A stretch of DNA of 64,000 nucleotides from Swaminathania salitolerans (GCF_025994315.1 NZ_BAQE01000030.1); one strand, 5' to 3'; shown: positions 24,347-34,104, counted from the first letter of the stretch. Made by a program: numbers and translations. Notes: generated from the sequence alone by a model not told the origin.

Positions 24347-26749
24347 ATGCCAAACACCCAGCGTCTTCCCCTCCGCCTGACCGATTGCCGATCGGACAAG
24401 GATCGCCCGAAATGCTCCTTTCTCCGGGGGGCGCTGTTGCTTGCAGCATCCCTGCCGCTTCAACCGGTTGCATGGGCGGAAACCGGAGTCGGGAAACACC
24501 CCGGCCACGACAGGCCGGTGGAGCATATCGTGGTGCAGGCCCGCGATGCGGAACCTGGCGGCGGTCTGATAAGGCCGGAGCACGGGACGAAAGCTGTCAG
24601 CGTCGTCGATGCCCATTTCATCGCAACCCAGGCGCCGATCTCAACGGCCTATCAGCTGAGCGCACTGCTCCCGGGGGCGAATGTCGCCGCGTCCGATCCG
24701 ATGGGGCTCTCTCCGCAAACCACGATTTCCGTCCGCGGTCTCGGTGGAGACGCCATCGGCTATGTTCTCGAGGGCATGCCGATGAACGACCTCGCTTATT
24801 ACTCGGGATATCCCAGCCAGTTCGCGGATAGCGAGAACTATCGCAGCATCGCGCTCGCCCAAGGTGCAGCCGATCTGGATTCCCCGGTGCTGAACGCGGC
24901 GGGCGGTCTCATGTCCCTCCGGTTCCGCGATCCCGCCCGGGAGTTCGGCGGCATGGTCTCGGCATCCTACGGATCCTATGGAACCAACCGGCAGTTCCTC
25001 CGGCTCGATACGGGCACGATCGCCCGTACGGGACTGCGCGGCTTCGTCTCCTATTCCCATACGGGAGCGCATAACTGGCGCGGCCCCGGCGGCAATCAGC
25101 GCCATCATGTGGACTTCAAACTCGTGCGCCCGATAGGCGACTCGTCGCAGATCGGGTTCGTCGGCAGCTGGAACAGCACCGTGACCGGCTATTATCCGCA
25201 GCTGACGAAAGACGCGTTCCGCATGGCGGGCATCGGGGGCGACAACGTCCTCGCCGCGCATTTCGACCGTTCGGACACGACCCGGGCCACCTCGTATTAT
25301 CGTCTCTGGCGACAACCGGAGCGCACGCTCTATCTCGGTCTGCCCGTGTCGTTACGCCTCGCCGATCGTCTCACCCTGACGACGACGGCCTATGCGCAGG
25401 GCGCCTACGGCAATGTGCCCGGTGGCTCGACGCTTCCGGTCGAGGGGCTGTGGCTCGGAACTTCGCAACTCGACCAGTCCCTTCCGCTCCGGCCGGGGGA
25501 AGACGGTCAGGCACTCGTGCGCGCCAACTATACCCAGCGCAGCTATCGCTCGGGCTTTACCTCCGAACTGGCCTGGAAAACGCGCTGGAACGAGCTGATC
25601 CTGGGATACTGGTTCGATTATGGAGACGATCACGAGGTGCAGTCCTTTTCTCCCGTCTCACCCGGGGGAGATGCGCCGAATATCTGGGGCAACGGACAAC
25701 GCGGCTTCATCCGGCTGGATGACGGGACGCGTTTCCTTGCAGGCGACAATCACACCGTCAGCATGACGAATGCCCTGTTCATCGGTGACAGGATGCATTT
25801 CCTGTCCGACCGGCTCCTGCTGTCATTCGGCTTCAGGGAGGTCATGATCAACCGTGACGGCACGAACGCCCTTCCCGGCCCGCAATACCATGTCGGCAGC
25901 AACGGCACGGCGCCCCTGCCCCGTTTCGGGCTGCGCTACCAGATCGCATCGCGCCATCAGATCTTCATGAACGCGACGACGAATTTCCGCGCGCCCTCCC
26001 TGACGGCCTTCTACAACCTTTACGATCCGACGAGCGGAGCCCCCGAGATCGAGGGGAAATCGAACCTGAAGAACGAATACTCCATCTCCGAGGAGATCGG
26101 TTACCGTTATGCCGGTCCCCGCGTGACGGGGAGCATCACGTTCTTCAACTACAATTTCACCAACAGACAGATTACCACCCTCGTCCCCGTCAATGCCGTT
26201 CCGGTCCAGTCCACCATCAATGCGGGTGGGCAGACATCGCGCGGTCTGGACGTCGAACTCGGGCTTCGCCCGTGGCATCATTTCGCCCCCTACCTGTCGG
26301 GTGAATATCTCCATGCGACGATCGACAACGATATCGCGGCTAATGGCGATCTCCTTCCCACTGCGGGCAAAAGGGCCGTCAGAAGCCCCGCGCTTCAGGC
26401 CTCGGCGGGTCTCGCCTATGATGACGGGCATATCTTCGGTTTCGCATCCCTGCATTATACCGGGCGTCAATATGCCACGTTCACGAACGATGAACGCATC
26501 AGCGACAGGACGACGGGAGATCTCAGTCTGGGATACCGGTTCTCGTCCCGAGGCAGGATGAAAGCCCCGTCGATCCGCCTCAACCTCATCAATCTGACCA
26601 ACGAGCATTTCCTGTCGGGCGTTGCGGACCCGACCCTGAACGCACGGGATACCGCAGGACGATACGGAACCCTCATTGCCGGCTCCGCGCCCGATTATTA
26701 TGTCGGCGGCGGGTTCTCCGCGCTGGCAACCTTCGCTACGGGATTCTGA
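24347..26749 (+). CDS. TonB-dependent outer membrane receptor
   Basis: 800 residues. An extended signal peptide has its hydrophobic core FLRGALLLAASLPL and cleavage near AWA-ET (residue 44). A plug domain follows (ALLPGANVAASDP, TISVRGLGGDAIGYVLEGMPMNDLAYY), then a 22-strand barrel rich in aromatic and Gly residues, with the end LINLTNEHFLSG and terminal aromatic TGF. It imports a large or scarce nutrient across the outer membrane using TonB energy. Its stop overlaps the start of the kinase gene by one base, and a PnuC-like transporter follows. The context suggests a vitamin or vitamin-precursor ligand rather than a siderophore, but a Fur-like site upstream keeps iron possible. Confidence 0.88.
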   Translation: MPNTQRLPLRLTDCRSDKDRPKCSFLRGALLLAASLPLQPVAWAETGVGKHPGHDRPVEHIVVQARDAEPGGGLIRPEHGTKAVSVVDAHFIATQAPISTAYQLSALLPGANVAASDPMGLSPQTTISVRGLGGDAIGYVLEGMPMNDLAYYSGYPSQFADSENYRSIALAQGAADLDSPVLNAAGGLMSLRFRDPAREFGGMVSASYGSYGTNRQFLRLDTGTIARTGLRGFVSYSHTGAHNWRGPGGNQRHHVDFKLVRPIGDSSQIGFVGSWNSTVTGYYPQLTKDAFRMAGIGGDNVLAAHFDRSDTTRATSYYRLWRQPERTLYLGLPVSLRLADRLTLTTTAYAQGAYGNVPGGSTLPVEGLWLGTSQLDQSLPLRPGEDGQALVRANYTQRSYRSGFTSELAWKTRWNELILGYWFDYGDDHEVQSFSPVSPGGDAPNIWGNGQRGFIRLDDGTRFLAGDNHTVSMTNALFIGDRMHFLSDRLLLSFGFREVMINRDGTNALPGPQYHVGSNGTAPLPRFGLRYQIASRHQIFMNATTNFRAPSLTAFYNLYDPTSGAPEIEGKSNLKNEYSISEEIGYRYAGPRVTGSITFFNYNFTNRQITTLVPVNAVPVQSTINAGGQTSRGLDVELGLRPWHHFAPYLSGEYLHATIDNDIAANGDLLPTAGKRAVRSPALQASAGLAYDDGHIFGFASLHYTGRQYATFTNDERISDRTTGDLSLGYRFSSRGRMKAPSIRLNLINLTNEHFLSGVADPTLNARDTAGRYGTLIAGSAPDYYVGGGFSALATFATGF

Positions 26750-28032
26750 TGGAAAACGCCGGAGATCACGACGCACCCGGTCAGTTCGGCCTCTGGAAGA
26801 AACATGCCGAACGCGACTGGCCCGCCCTGACGGAACAGGAAATCGCATCGGTACTCGCTCCCGCATCTCCGGACTCCGCCGCCACCGGCGACCGGCATCC
26901 CTCGCCGTCCTGCGATAAGACCGCGCCGTTCTGGCACAGCGAAAGACCGTTTTCCGCAGCGGCGCTGATCGTAAGGCAAGGGGCGCCCGACGTGATCGTC
27001 AAGCGCCATCATCATGGCTTGCGCAGCAGGGAGACATTGCAGACCGAACATGCCCTGATCCGTCACCTTCACGGCAGAGGGCTTCCGGTCGCCCTCCCCC
27101 TTGCGCTCGCGAATGGAGAGGATGTCACGTGCGAGGACCCTTGGGTGTACGAGGCTTTTCCGCGTCTTTCCGGTCGGGATCTCTATCGGGATCGCATGTC
27201 GTGGGATCCCTATTTCTCGGTCGCGCAGGCGCGTGCCGCCGGACAGGCTCTGGCACGGTACCACGATGCCGCGACCGGCTTCGAGGCGCCGGACAGGGCA
27301 GATACGCCACTCGTCTCGGCGCTCGCACCGCTTCTGGGGACCCAGCCCGAGAGCGCGCTCCGGCGCTGGGTCGCCGCCCAACCGGCCCTCGAGGGCGCGC
27401 TCGACAGACACGATCCGCACGGGCGCTGGCTCGCGGCGCTCGCGCCCCATCTCCACCGCGCGGCGCAAAAGCCCGATTCCTTCCCTTCCCTGTGGGGGCA
27501 TGGAGACTGGCACGGCTCGAACCTGATCTGGCCGGATGAAATCGCAGGCGGTGGCACGGATGCCGCGCCGCATCCCGATGCGGATATCGTTGCGCCCTGC
27601 CCGTTCGATTTCGGTATGGCCGATCGCACCACCCGCCCTTTCGACATCGCGGTCGCGCTCGAACGCAGCATGTTCGGCTGGCTCTCGCCCGAGGCGGGCA
27701 GCTATCGCGTCGAATGGGAGCAGATCGATGCCTTCCTGAGCGGCTACGACCGGCTCTGGCCCCTTTCCGGACGTCTTTGCAAGGCGATCGCGACCATGCT
27801 GCCGCTCGCCCATGTAACCTTCGCCTGTTCGGAAATCTGGTATTACGACACGCTTCTCGGGCGAGAGGACGATGCCCGGACGGCTCTCGAGGACTACCTG
27901 ATTGCCCATGCCGCCTGGTTTTCATCGCCCGACGGTCGGGCCGCCTGCGACCATATCGCGCGATGGGAAGCGCGCTCGCAAAAAGCGCATAGGCAGGACG
28001 CGCCGCCCGGAAAAGGGCGTTTCGCCGGATGA
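26749..28032 (+). CDS. APH/choline-kinase-like phosphotransferase
   Basis: 427 residues of the aminoglycoside phosphotransferase (APH) kinase superfamily. Seen: AALIVRQGAPDVIVKRHHHG (nucleotide-binding beta sheet with the conserved Lys), the catalytic loop WGHGDWHGSNLIW (about 249-261) and the metal-binding CPFDFGMADRTTRPFDIA (about 284-300). The family includes thiamine, choline, fructosamine and methylthioribose kinases. Placed between a TonB receptor and a PnuC-like permease with 1-base and 4-base overlaps, it most likely phosphorylates the imported compound and traps it. Thiamine kinase or a riboside kinase are the leading guesses, unproven. Confidence 0.8.
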   Translation: MENAGDHDAPGQFGLWKKHAERDWPALTEQEIASVLAPASPDSAATGDRHPSPSCDKTAPFWHSERPFSAAALIVRQGAPDVIVKRHHHGLRSRETLQTEHALIRHLHGRGLPVALPLALANGEDVTCEDPWVYEAFPRLSGRDLYRDRMSWDPYFSVAQARAAGQALARYHDAATGFEAPDRADTPLVSALAPLLGTQPESALRRWVAAQPALEGALDRHDPHGRWLAALAPHLHRAAQKPDSFPSLWGHGDWHGSNLIWPDEIAGGGTDAAPHPDADIVAPCPFDFGMADRTTRPFDIAVALERSMFGWLSPEAGSYRVEWEQIDAFLSGYDRLWPLSGRLCKAIATMLPLAHVTFACSEIWYYDTLLGREDDARTALEDYLIAHAAWFSSPDGRAACDHIARWEARSQKAHRQDAPPGKGRFAG

Positions 28033-28613
28033 GCCCCGTCGAGGCCCTCGCCGTTCTGCTGACGCTTCTCGGTATAGGGCTGACCGGGAGACGCCGCGTC
28101 GAGGGCTTTCCCCTGTCGCTCGGGGCCGCGCTTTTGTATCTCTGCGTCTTCATCCGTGCCCGGCTTTTCGCCGATGCGATGCTGCAACTGGTCTTCGCTG
28201 CTGCGGTGCTGAAAGGGTGGCACGACTGGAGACGCGCTTACACGGATGAAAGCGGCATAACCGTCCGACATGCAGGACCGCTTCGCATGGTCCGGGATTG
28301 CGGTATCGGCGTCGTGGCGAGCGCGGCACTCGCCACGGCTCTCTCACGCTGGACATCCGATGCAGCACCCGTGACCGATGCCACGCTGAGCGTCTTCAGC
28401 GTGATCGGACAGATATGGACGGGAAGACGATTCATCGAATGCTGGGCATTATGGATCGTCGTCGATACCGCCTATATCGGCCTCTTCATCGGCCGCAGCC
28501 TCTGGCTGACCGCGGGGCTCTATCTGTGCCTCGTCCTTCTCGCCTCATATGCCCTCGTTTCGTGGCATCGCGCCCGGAGCCAGCGGTCCGGGCCGGACCC
28601 GGTCCGCATGTGA
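28029..28613 (+). CDS. PnuC/PnuT-family vitamin transporter
   Basis: 194 residues with about six to seven membrane helices. The PnuC-type WxxWxxxD motif is visible in ECWALWIVVDTAYIGLF, together with VFSVIGQIWTGRRFIE, typical of this family of facilitators for nicotinamide riboside (PnuC), thiamine (PnuT) or riboflavin (PnuX). These carriers rely on a cytoplasmic kinase to trap the substrate, which fits the upstream APH-like kinase (ATGA overlap). The exact vitamin is not determined. It is the last gene of the receptor-kinase-permease operon. Confidence 0.82.
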   Translation: MSPVEALAVLLTLLGIGLTGRRRVEGFPLSLGAALLYLCVFIRARLFADAMLQLVFAAAVLKGWHDWRRAYTDESGITVRHAGPLRMVRDCGIGVVASAALATALSRWTSDAAPVTDATLSVFSVIGQIWTGRRFIECWALWIVVDTAYIGLFIGRSLWLTAGLYLCLVLLASYALVSWHRARSQRSGPDPVRM

Positions 28614-28665
28614 GCTCCGGCCCCGGACCGGCCCCGCGCCGCGAGACGCGGCCGCCCGAAGCGGA

Positions 28666-29397
28666 TCAGGCGCAAAGACCTCCATCCACGGTCAGCGTGG
28701 AGCCCGTGACGTATCCGGCCCGCGCGCTGGCGAGATAGGAGACGGCCTCGGCGATATCGGCAGTCTCACCGTAATGTCCGGTCGCCACGAAACTGCCGAT
28801 CAGCGCCGCGCTGTCTCCGTCTTTCGGGTTGAGATCCGTATCGATCGGACCGGGCTGGACCACATTGGCGGTAATGCCCTGCGGCCCGAGATCGCGCGCA
28901 AGACCGCGAACGAAGCCGATCAGCGCCGCTTTCGTCGCGGCATAGACAGACACGCCCGGGAGGGGGACGCGCTCTCCGAAGGCGGAGCCCATATAGATCA
29001 GACGGCCGCCCCGACGCATATGCGGCACCGCTGCTGCGGTTTCCACCATCACCGCGCGAAGATTGAGCGCGAGCGTGCGGTCGATATCCTCATCCGTCAT
29101 CGTCTCGATCGTGCCATAGGGGTAGCAGCCTGCATTGCAGACGAGGGCGTCGATCGTCCCGAATGCCGCAACCGTCGCCTCGACCGCGTGACGGTTCTCT
29201 TCCGCTTTCGCGCCATCCGCGCGGATCACGAGCGCACGACGCCCGAGAGCCTCGACGGCATCCTTGGTCTCACGCGCCTTTTCCTCATTGCTGGAATAGG
29301 TCAGGGCAATATCGAAGCCGTCTCTTGCCAGCGTCCGGCAGATCGCGGCGCCGATACCGCGGCTTCCCCCCGTGACGAGTGCGATACGTGCGGTCAT
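28666..29397 (-). CDS. SDR family oxidoreductase
   Basis: NAD(P)-dependent short-chain dehydrogenase/reductase, 243 residues, classical type. Seen: GGSRGIG nucleotide-binding motif (about 10-16), NAG (about 90), catalytic Ser in YMGSAFG, YxxxK in YAATK, and the C-terminal TGSTLTVDGG common to FabG-like enzymes. The substrate is unknown. Divergent from the GtrA-like gene across a short-repeat region. Confidence 0.9.
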   Translation of the reverse strand: MTARIALVTGGSRGIGAAICRTLARDGFDIALTYSSNEEKARETKDAVEALGRRALVIRADGAKAEENRHAVEATVAAFGTIDALVCNAGCYPYGTIETMTDEDIDRTLALNLRAVMVETAAAVPHMRRGGRLIYMGSAFGERVPLPGVSVYAATKAALIGFVRGLARDLGPQGITANVVQPGPIDTDLNPKDGDSAALIGSFVATGHYGETADIAEAVSYLASARAGYVTGSTLTVDGGLCA

Positions 29398-29415
29398 GCT
29401 TCTCTCCCTGTCTTG

Positions 29416-29495
29416 CTCTGGGCCAGTTCTACGTTGGGCCAGTCCTGGGTTGGGCCAATCTCAGATTGGGCCTGTCTCACTCTGGCCCTGTCCGG
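29416..29495. repeat. 16-bp tandem repeats, about five copies
   Basis: GGGCC recurs at 29420, 29436, 29452 and 29468, with a degenerate copy near 29483. The consensus is close to TTGGGCCAGTCTCAGG with a 16-bp period. It lies between the divergent SDR and GtrA-like genes, in their promoter zone. Confidence 0.75.
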
Positions 29496-29607
29496 CTCCG
29501 GCCAGGATAGTGCAACGATGTCCGCTGGGTTCCAAGAGCTGGCCAGCCCATATCTGCCCCGGGAAAAAGGCGGGGGCTGGCCGGGACCCGCTTCTTGCAC
29601 AGACGGG

Positions 29608-30168
29608 ATGAAGCCCTTACGAACTGATGGCCAGTCTTCATGTCCGGACAAAGGCAGCCTCTTGCGCAGAAACCGCATTTTCTACCCGCGCGCGCCGCAT
29701 CAGCTGACCGCACAGTTCCTGCGGTTTGCGACCATCGGTGCGATGGGTCTCGTATGGGATATCCTGATCGTCTGGCTGCTCGAACCCGAACTCGGCCTGA
29801 CGGCGGCAGCGCTCGTTTCGTATTTCGCCGTCGCGACGATCAACTGGAGTCTCAACCAGCTCTGGACATTCCGTCATGTTGCCAATCGCAGCCACCCCGT
29901 ATTGCAATGGCTGCATTTTCTTGCCGCGAACAGTTTCGGATTCCTGCTCAATCGCGGAACCGTGTACGCGCTCTGCTTTACGGTTCCGTTCTGTGCCCGG
30001 CATGTCGCGCTTCCTCTCGCTGCAGGCGCCCTCATGGGGCTGACGGCCAATTTCAGCCTGTCACGCAAGCTCGTTTTCCGCGCGAAGATCCCCGAAACGC
30101 CTCTCGAACTGGCACGGATGACCACGGATCTGCACGTCACGGAACAGGATCGCGATCTGGAATCCTGA
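29608..30168 (+). CDS. GtrA-family membrane protein
   Basis: About 186 residues with four membrane helices in the GtrA/DPMS pattern: QFLRFATIGAMGLVWDILIVW, then SYFAVATINWSLNQLWTFRH (the conserved N..L.R.WTF box), then LHFLAANSFGFLLNRGTVYAL, then MGLTANFSLSRKLVFRAK. GtrA proteins are thought to flip polyprenyl-linked sugars or assist glycan modification. I chose ATG 29608; the frame is open far upstream across the short-repeat region, and ATG 29518 is also possible. The N-terminal 35 residues or so before the first helix are polar. Confidence 0.8.
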   Translation: MKPLRTDGQSSCPDKGSLLRRNRIFYPRAPHQLTAQFLRFATIGAMGLVWDILIVWLLEPELGLTAAALVSYFAVATINWSLNQLWTFRHVANRSHPVLQWLHFLAANSFGFLLNRGTVYALCFTVPFCARHVALPLAAGALMGLTANFSLSRKLVFRAKIPETPLELARMTTDLHVTEQDRDLES

Positions 30169-30259
30169 TCGGCACACGCGCAAAACATTTCCTTCGGAGC
30201 CTCTTTGCTCTAGTGGAGATGCCATCTCAACGCCGCAATCGGGATCTTTCGCTCGGGCC

Positions 30260-32911
30260 ATGACCACAAAACTCCACAACACCACCACCAATGAGCTGCG
30301 CAGCGCGTTTCTGGAGTATTTCGGAGAGAACGGACACAGGATCGTGCCCTCTGCCTCTCTGGTCCCGCAGAACGATCCGACCCTGCTCTTTACCAATGCC
30401 GGGATGGTGCCGTTCAAGAACGTGTTCACCGGACAGGAAACACGTCCCTACAGTCGTGCCACCACAGCCCAGAAGGTCGTGCGCGCCGGTGGCAAGCACA
30501 ACGATCTGGACAATGTGGGATATACGGCCCGTCATCTGACCTTTTTCGAGATGCTCGGCAATTTCTCGTTCGGAGACTATTTCAAGGCCGAAGCGATCGA
30601 ATTCGCCTGGACACTCCTGACGAAGGGCTACGGTCTGCCGAAGGAGAAGCTCCTCGCGACCGTCTATTCGGAAGACGAGGAAGCCGCGGAACTGTGGCGC
30701 AAGATCGCAGGTCTGCCCGAGGAAAAGATCATCCGTATCCCGACCTCGGACAATTTCTGGCGTATGGGCGACACGGGCCCGTGCGGTCCCTGCTCCGAGA
30801 TCTTCTTCGATCATGGTCCCGATGTCTGGGGCGGTCCGCCCGGCTCGCCCGAAGAAGACGGAGACCGCTTCGTCGAGATCTGGAATCTCGTCTTCATGCA
30901 GTATTTCGAGAATCCGCCCGGCACGCGCACGCCCCTGCCGCGCCCCTCGATCGATACGGGCATGGGTCTCGAGCGCTTTGCGGCGGTCATGCAGGGCAAG
31001 CGGGACGTTTATGACACCGACGTGCTGCGCAGCCTTGTCGAGGCGACTGCCGACGCGCTCAGCACCGACCCGGATGGTCCGCTGCGCGCCAGCCATCGTG
31101 TGGTCGCCGATCATCTGCGTTCGAGCGCCTTTCTGATCGCGGATGGCGTCCTGCCCGCAAAGGACGGCCGCGGCTATGTGCTGAGACGCATCATGCGACG
31201 CGCCATGCGCCATCTTCAGCGTCTGGGGGCCTCAGAGCCGGTTTTCTATCGTCTGCTCCCTGCACTCATCCGCCAGATGGGTTCTGCCTATCCCGAACTG
31301 GTGCAGCACCAGTCCCTGATCGCCGAGACCATGCGGGGCGAGGAAGAGCGCTTCACCGCCCTTCTGGAGCGCGGCATGTCGCTTCTCGAGGACGAGACCG
31401 CGCGCGTTCCCGAAGGCGGCGCACTGCCCGGCGCGGTGGCGTTCAAGCTATACGACACGTTCGGCTTTCCTCTCGACCTGACGCAGGACGCCCTGCGCGA
31501 GCAGGGACGTACGGTCGACGTGGACGGCTTCGAAGGCGCCATGGCAGAGCAGCGTGCCCGCGCGCGCGCGGCCTGGGTCGGGTCGGGTGACTCCGCTGCC
31601 GAGACGATCTGGTTCGATGCCCGCGAGCGGCTCGGCGCATCGGAATTCCTGGGTTACGTCTCAGAGAAGACCGATGCCGAGATCCTGCTGATCGCCCGCG
31701 ACGGCGCCGAGGTCGAAACGGCGGGACCGGGAGACGAGGTGGCGATCCTCCTCAACCAGACTCCGTTCTACGGAGAAAGCGGCGGGCAGGTCGGCGATCG
31801 CGGCGTCCTGTTCGCTGACGATCTCAAGGTCGAGATCCACGATACGCAAAAGCGCAACGGTGATCTGATCGTCCATTACGGGCGTATCGTCGAGGGCACG
31901 CTTCGCCGGGGCCTGTCGGTCACAGCAGAAGTCGATCACGCCCGTCGGCAGGCGGTTCGCGGCCATCACTCGGCCACGCATCTCCTGCACGAATCGCTCC
32001 GCCGTCACCTCGGCGAGCATGTCGCGCAGAAAGGGAGCCTCAACGCCCCGGATCGGCTGCGCTTCGATGTCTCGCAGCCGAGACCGATCACGGCAGAGGA
32101 ACTCGCCCTTGTCGAGCAGGAGGTGAATGCCCGGATCCGGGAGAACTCGGCAGTCGAGACGCGCATCATGACTCCGGAGACCGCCGTGGCCGAAGGCGCC
32201 ATGGCGCTCTTCGGAGAGAAATACGGCGATGAGGTCAGGGTGGTGACCATGGGCCGCGGCGACGAGGGACGCGTTGCCTATTCGATCGAGCTGTGCGGCG
32301 GCACCCATGTGAACCGTACGGGCGAGATCGGCCCCTTCCGCATCGTGTCCGAAAGCGGTGTTTCGGCCGGGATACGCCGTATCGAGGCCGTTTGCGGCAT
32401 CGCTGCCGACCGCCTCGCCATCGAAACCGAGGAACGGCTGCGCCGAATGGCCGAGCTGCTCAAGGCCACCGTATCGGAAGCGCCGGATCGACTTGCCGCG
32501 CTCGTCGAGGAAAAGCGAAGCCTCGAGCGACAGATCTCCGAACTCCAGAAACGTCTCGCTACTGGGCAGGCGGATGCGGCGAGCGAATCCGTCAATGGCG
32601 TCACGTTCATTCCGCGCGATCTCGGCGATGTGGCGCCGCGTGAACTCAAGAACATGGCGGAAGCCATCACCCGCCAGATCGGCAGTGGCGTGGTCGCCCT
32701 GATTTCTACCGCAGATGGCAAGGGAAGCGTCGTCGTCGCGGTCAGCAAGGATCTGACGGAGCGCTTTAACGCTGTCGATCTGGTCCGGCTCGCAAGCGCG
32801 GAAATGGGCGGCAAGGGCGGCGGCGGACGGCCGGACATGGCCCAGGCCGGTGGCCCCGAGCCTAAGGCCGACGCCGTGTTCGCAGCGATCAGGGCCGCCC
32901 TGTCGGCCTGA
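30260..32911 (+). CDS. alaS: Alanyl-tRNA synthetase
   Basis: Charges tRNA-Ala, 883 residues, full length. Seen: the N-terminal class II core (RSAFLEYFGENGHRIVPSASLVPQNDPTLLFTNAGM in segments), the editing-domain metal motifs HSATHLLH and CGGTHV, a coiled region, and the C-terminal oligomerisation domain with GGKGGGGRPDMAQAGG. The gene is transcribed alone and is followed by a GC-rich hairpin (32943-32969). Confidence 0.98.
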   Translation: MTTKLHNTTTNELRSAFLEYFGENGHRIVPSASLVPQNDPTLLFTNAGMVPFKNVFTGQETRPYSRATTAQKVVRAGGKHNDLDNVGYTARHLTFFEMLGNFSFGDYFKAEAIEFAWTLLTKGYGLPKEKLLATVYSEDEEAAELWRKIAGLPEEKIIRIPTSDNFWRMGDTGPCGPCSEIFFDHGPDVWGGPPGSPEEDGDRFVEIWNLVFMQYFENPPGTRTPLPRPSIDTGMGLERFAAVMQGKRDVYDTDVLRSLVEATADALSTDPDGPLRASHRVVADHLRSSAFLIADGVLPAKDGRGYVLRRIMRRAMRHLQRLGASEPVFYRLLPALIRQMGSAYPELVQHQSLIAETMRGEEERFTALLERGMSLLEDETARVPEGGALPGAVAFKLYDTFGFPLDLTQDALREQGRTVDVDGFEGAMAEQRARARAAWVGSGDSAAETIWFDARERLGASEFLGYVSEKTDAEILLIARDGAEVETAGPGDEVAILLNQTPFYGESGGQVGDRGVLFADDLKVEIHDTQKRNGDLIVHYGRIVEGTLRRGLSVTAEVDHARRQAVRGHHSATHLLHESLRRHLGEHVAQKGSLNAPDRLRFDVSQPRPITAEELALVEQEVNARIRENSAVETRIMTPETAVAEGAMALFGEKYGDEVRVVTMGRGDEGRVAYSIELCGGTHVNRTGEIGPFRIVSESGVSAGIRRIEAVCGIAADRLAIETEERLRRMAELLKATVSEAPDRLAALVEEKRSLERQISELQKRLATGQADAASESVNGVTFIPRDLGDVAPRELKNMAEAITRQIGSGVVALISTADGKGSVVVAVSKDLTERFNAVDLVRLASAEMGGKGGGGRPDMAQAGGPEPKADAVFAAIRAALSA

Positions 32912-32942
32912 CGCGCCGCTGGTTCCGGCGGACTATCCTGCC

Positions 32943-32969
32943 CCCGCCCCCCAGCCTCCGGGGGGCGGG
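32943..32969 (+). terminator. Hairpin after alaS
   Basis: CCCGCCCCCC and GGGGGGCGGG form a 10-bp perfect stem with a 7-base loop, 31 bases after the alaS stop. The U-run is missing, so the strength as an intrinsic terminator is uncertain. Confidence 0.6.
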
Positions 32970-33166
32970 TTCCGGACATCCCGCGTTCGGAGCGAACGCG
33001 CCACTCATGCGCATCATCCGGATCCTGGACGCGCCGTGATGTGCGGACCGGACTCATGACGCGAACCGGCGCCGGATGAGGGTATCCCCGGATCCGGCCG
33101 GATCCGGCATAGACGCATGATCCGTCTCCGGACGGGGTGATCGTCCGGCGCGCGGCGTCCGTTCCA

Positions 33167-33940
33167 TCACCAGGGGAGCGGACCATTTTCATTCGAGAAA
33201 GTGCCGGTCGTGTCCGGGGACATATCCAGCGCCAGCCTCACCGCAACCCTGGCCGCTTCGACGGGACTGCGCGTGGGCTTTACCGGTGCGTCGCGCGTCG
33301 CATCGGTCTCGGTATAGCCCGGGCATACGGCATTCACCCTGATACCCGCCGGACCGAGCGTTCTGGCGAGGCTCAGAGTCAGGGCATTCAGGGCCGCTTT
33401 CGATGCCTGATAGGCAGGCAGGGCGAATTCCGCATAGGGCCAGCTTGCGTCAGCGCGCAGACCGAAAGACGCAAGCTCGGAAGAGATATTGACGATACAC
33501 GGGTGATCGCCCTGCTCGAGCAGCGGAAGCATCCCCTCGATCAGCCGCAACGTGCCGACGACATTGAGCTGCATGGTGCTTTCCATGCGTTCCGCGAGAC
33601 TCATCCCGGGCGCATGATCGAGGCTGATTCCGGCATTATTGACCAGAACGTCGAGCAGTCCCCATTCGCCGGCCACCAAGGCGCAAAGCGCCTCGACACT
33701 CGAGGAATCCGTCGTATCGAGCTGGACCGGCCGGATATCCCGACCGCTTTGCCTCAGCGGCGCGCAGACACGTTCGCCGTTCTCGAGTTGTCTCGTTCCG
33801 AGGAGTACGGTCAGTCCGGCCTCGGCCAGGGCCGTCGCGATCGCGAGCCCGATTCCCCTGTTGGCGCCACTGACCAGAGCGACCCTGCGTCGCGTTCCGC
33901 TCTCACTGTTGTCCTGTCCGATATCGACATGATCGGTCAT
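33167..33940 (-). CDS. SDR family oxidoreductase under a SoxR-box promoter
   Basis: Short-chain dehydrogenase, 257 residues from ATG 33940, which has a very strong AGGAGG site upstream. Seen: SGANRGIG, NNAGISLDH, catalytic Ser in NISSE, YQASK (YxxxK), and a C-terminal TGTFSNENGPLPW segment typical of the carbonyl-reductase-like SDR subgroup. It is divergent from soxR, and the SoxR palindrome sits in a 19-bp spacer of its own promoter (34074-34104), so it should be induced by redox-cycling compounds. Likely role: reduction of quinones or reactive carbonyls. The substrate is inferred only. Confidence 0.9.
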   Translation of the reverse strand: MTDHVDIGQDNSESGTRRRVALVSGANRGIGLAIATALAEAGLTVLLGTRQLENGERVCAPLRQSGRDIRPVQLDTTDSSSVEALCALVAGEWGLLDVLVNNAGISLDHAPGMSLAERMESTMQLNVVGTLRLIEGMLPLLEQGDHPCIVNISSELASFGLRADASWPYAEFALPAYQASKAALNALTLSLARTLGPAGIRVNAVCPGYTETDATRDAPVKPTRSPVEAARVAVRLALDMSPDTTGTFSNENGPLPW

Positions 33941-34073
33941 GATCGTTCCTCCTGCAAATGACGCGCCATCCGTGCGCTGCGGTCCCGGAAGCGGCAGACT
34001 GCACCCGGGGACCGTCATGAAACGAGACCCGGTGCGGCGCACCGGGGACCCTTGCAATGAAAGGCCGATCGCC

Positions 34074-34104
34074 GGTATAGAACCTCAACCTTGGTTGAGG
34101 TCAA
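34074..34104 (-). promoter_or_regulatory. SoxR-type promoter with SoxR box
   Basis: The palindrome CCTCAACCTTGGTTGAGG (34083-34100) matches the SoxR operator. Read on the minus strand it sits between a -35 TTGACC (34104-34099) and a -10 TATACC (34079-34074) separated by 19 bp, the elongated spacer used by MerR-family activators. It faces the SDR gene. Confidence 0.9.

Noticed and set aside
28549..29607. Long N-terminal extension of the GtrA-like frame
   Set aside because: It runs antisense through the SDR gene and across the 16-bp repeats; the GtrA domain starts only after about 29690.
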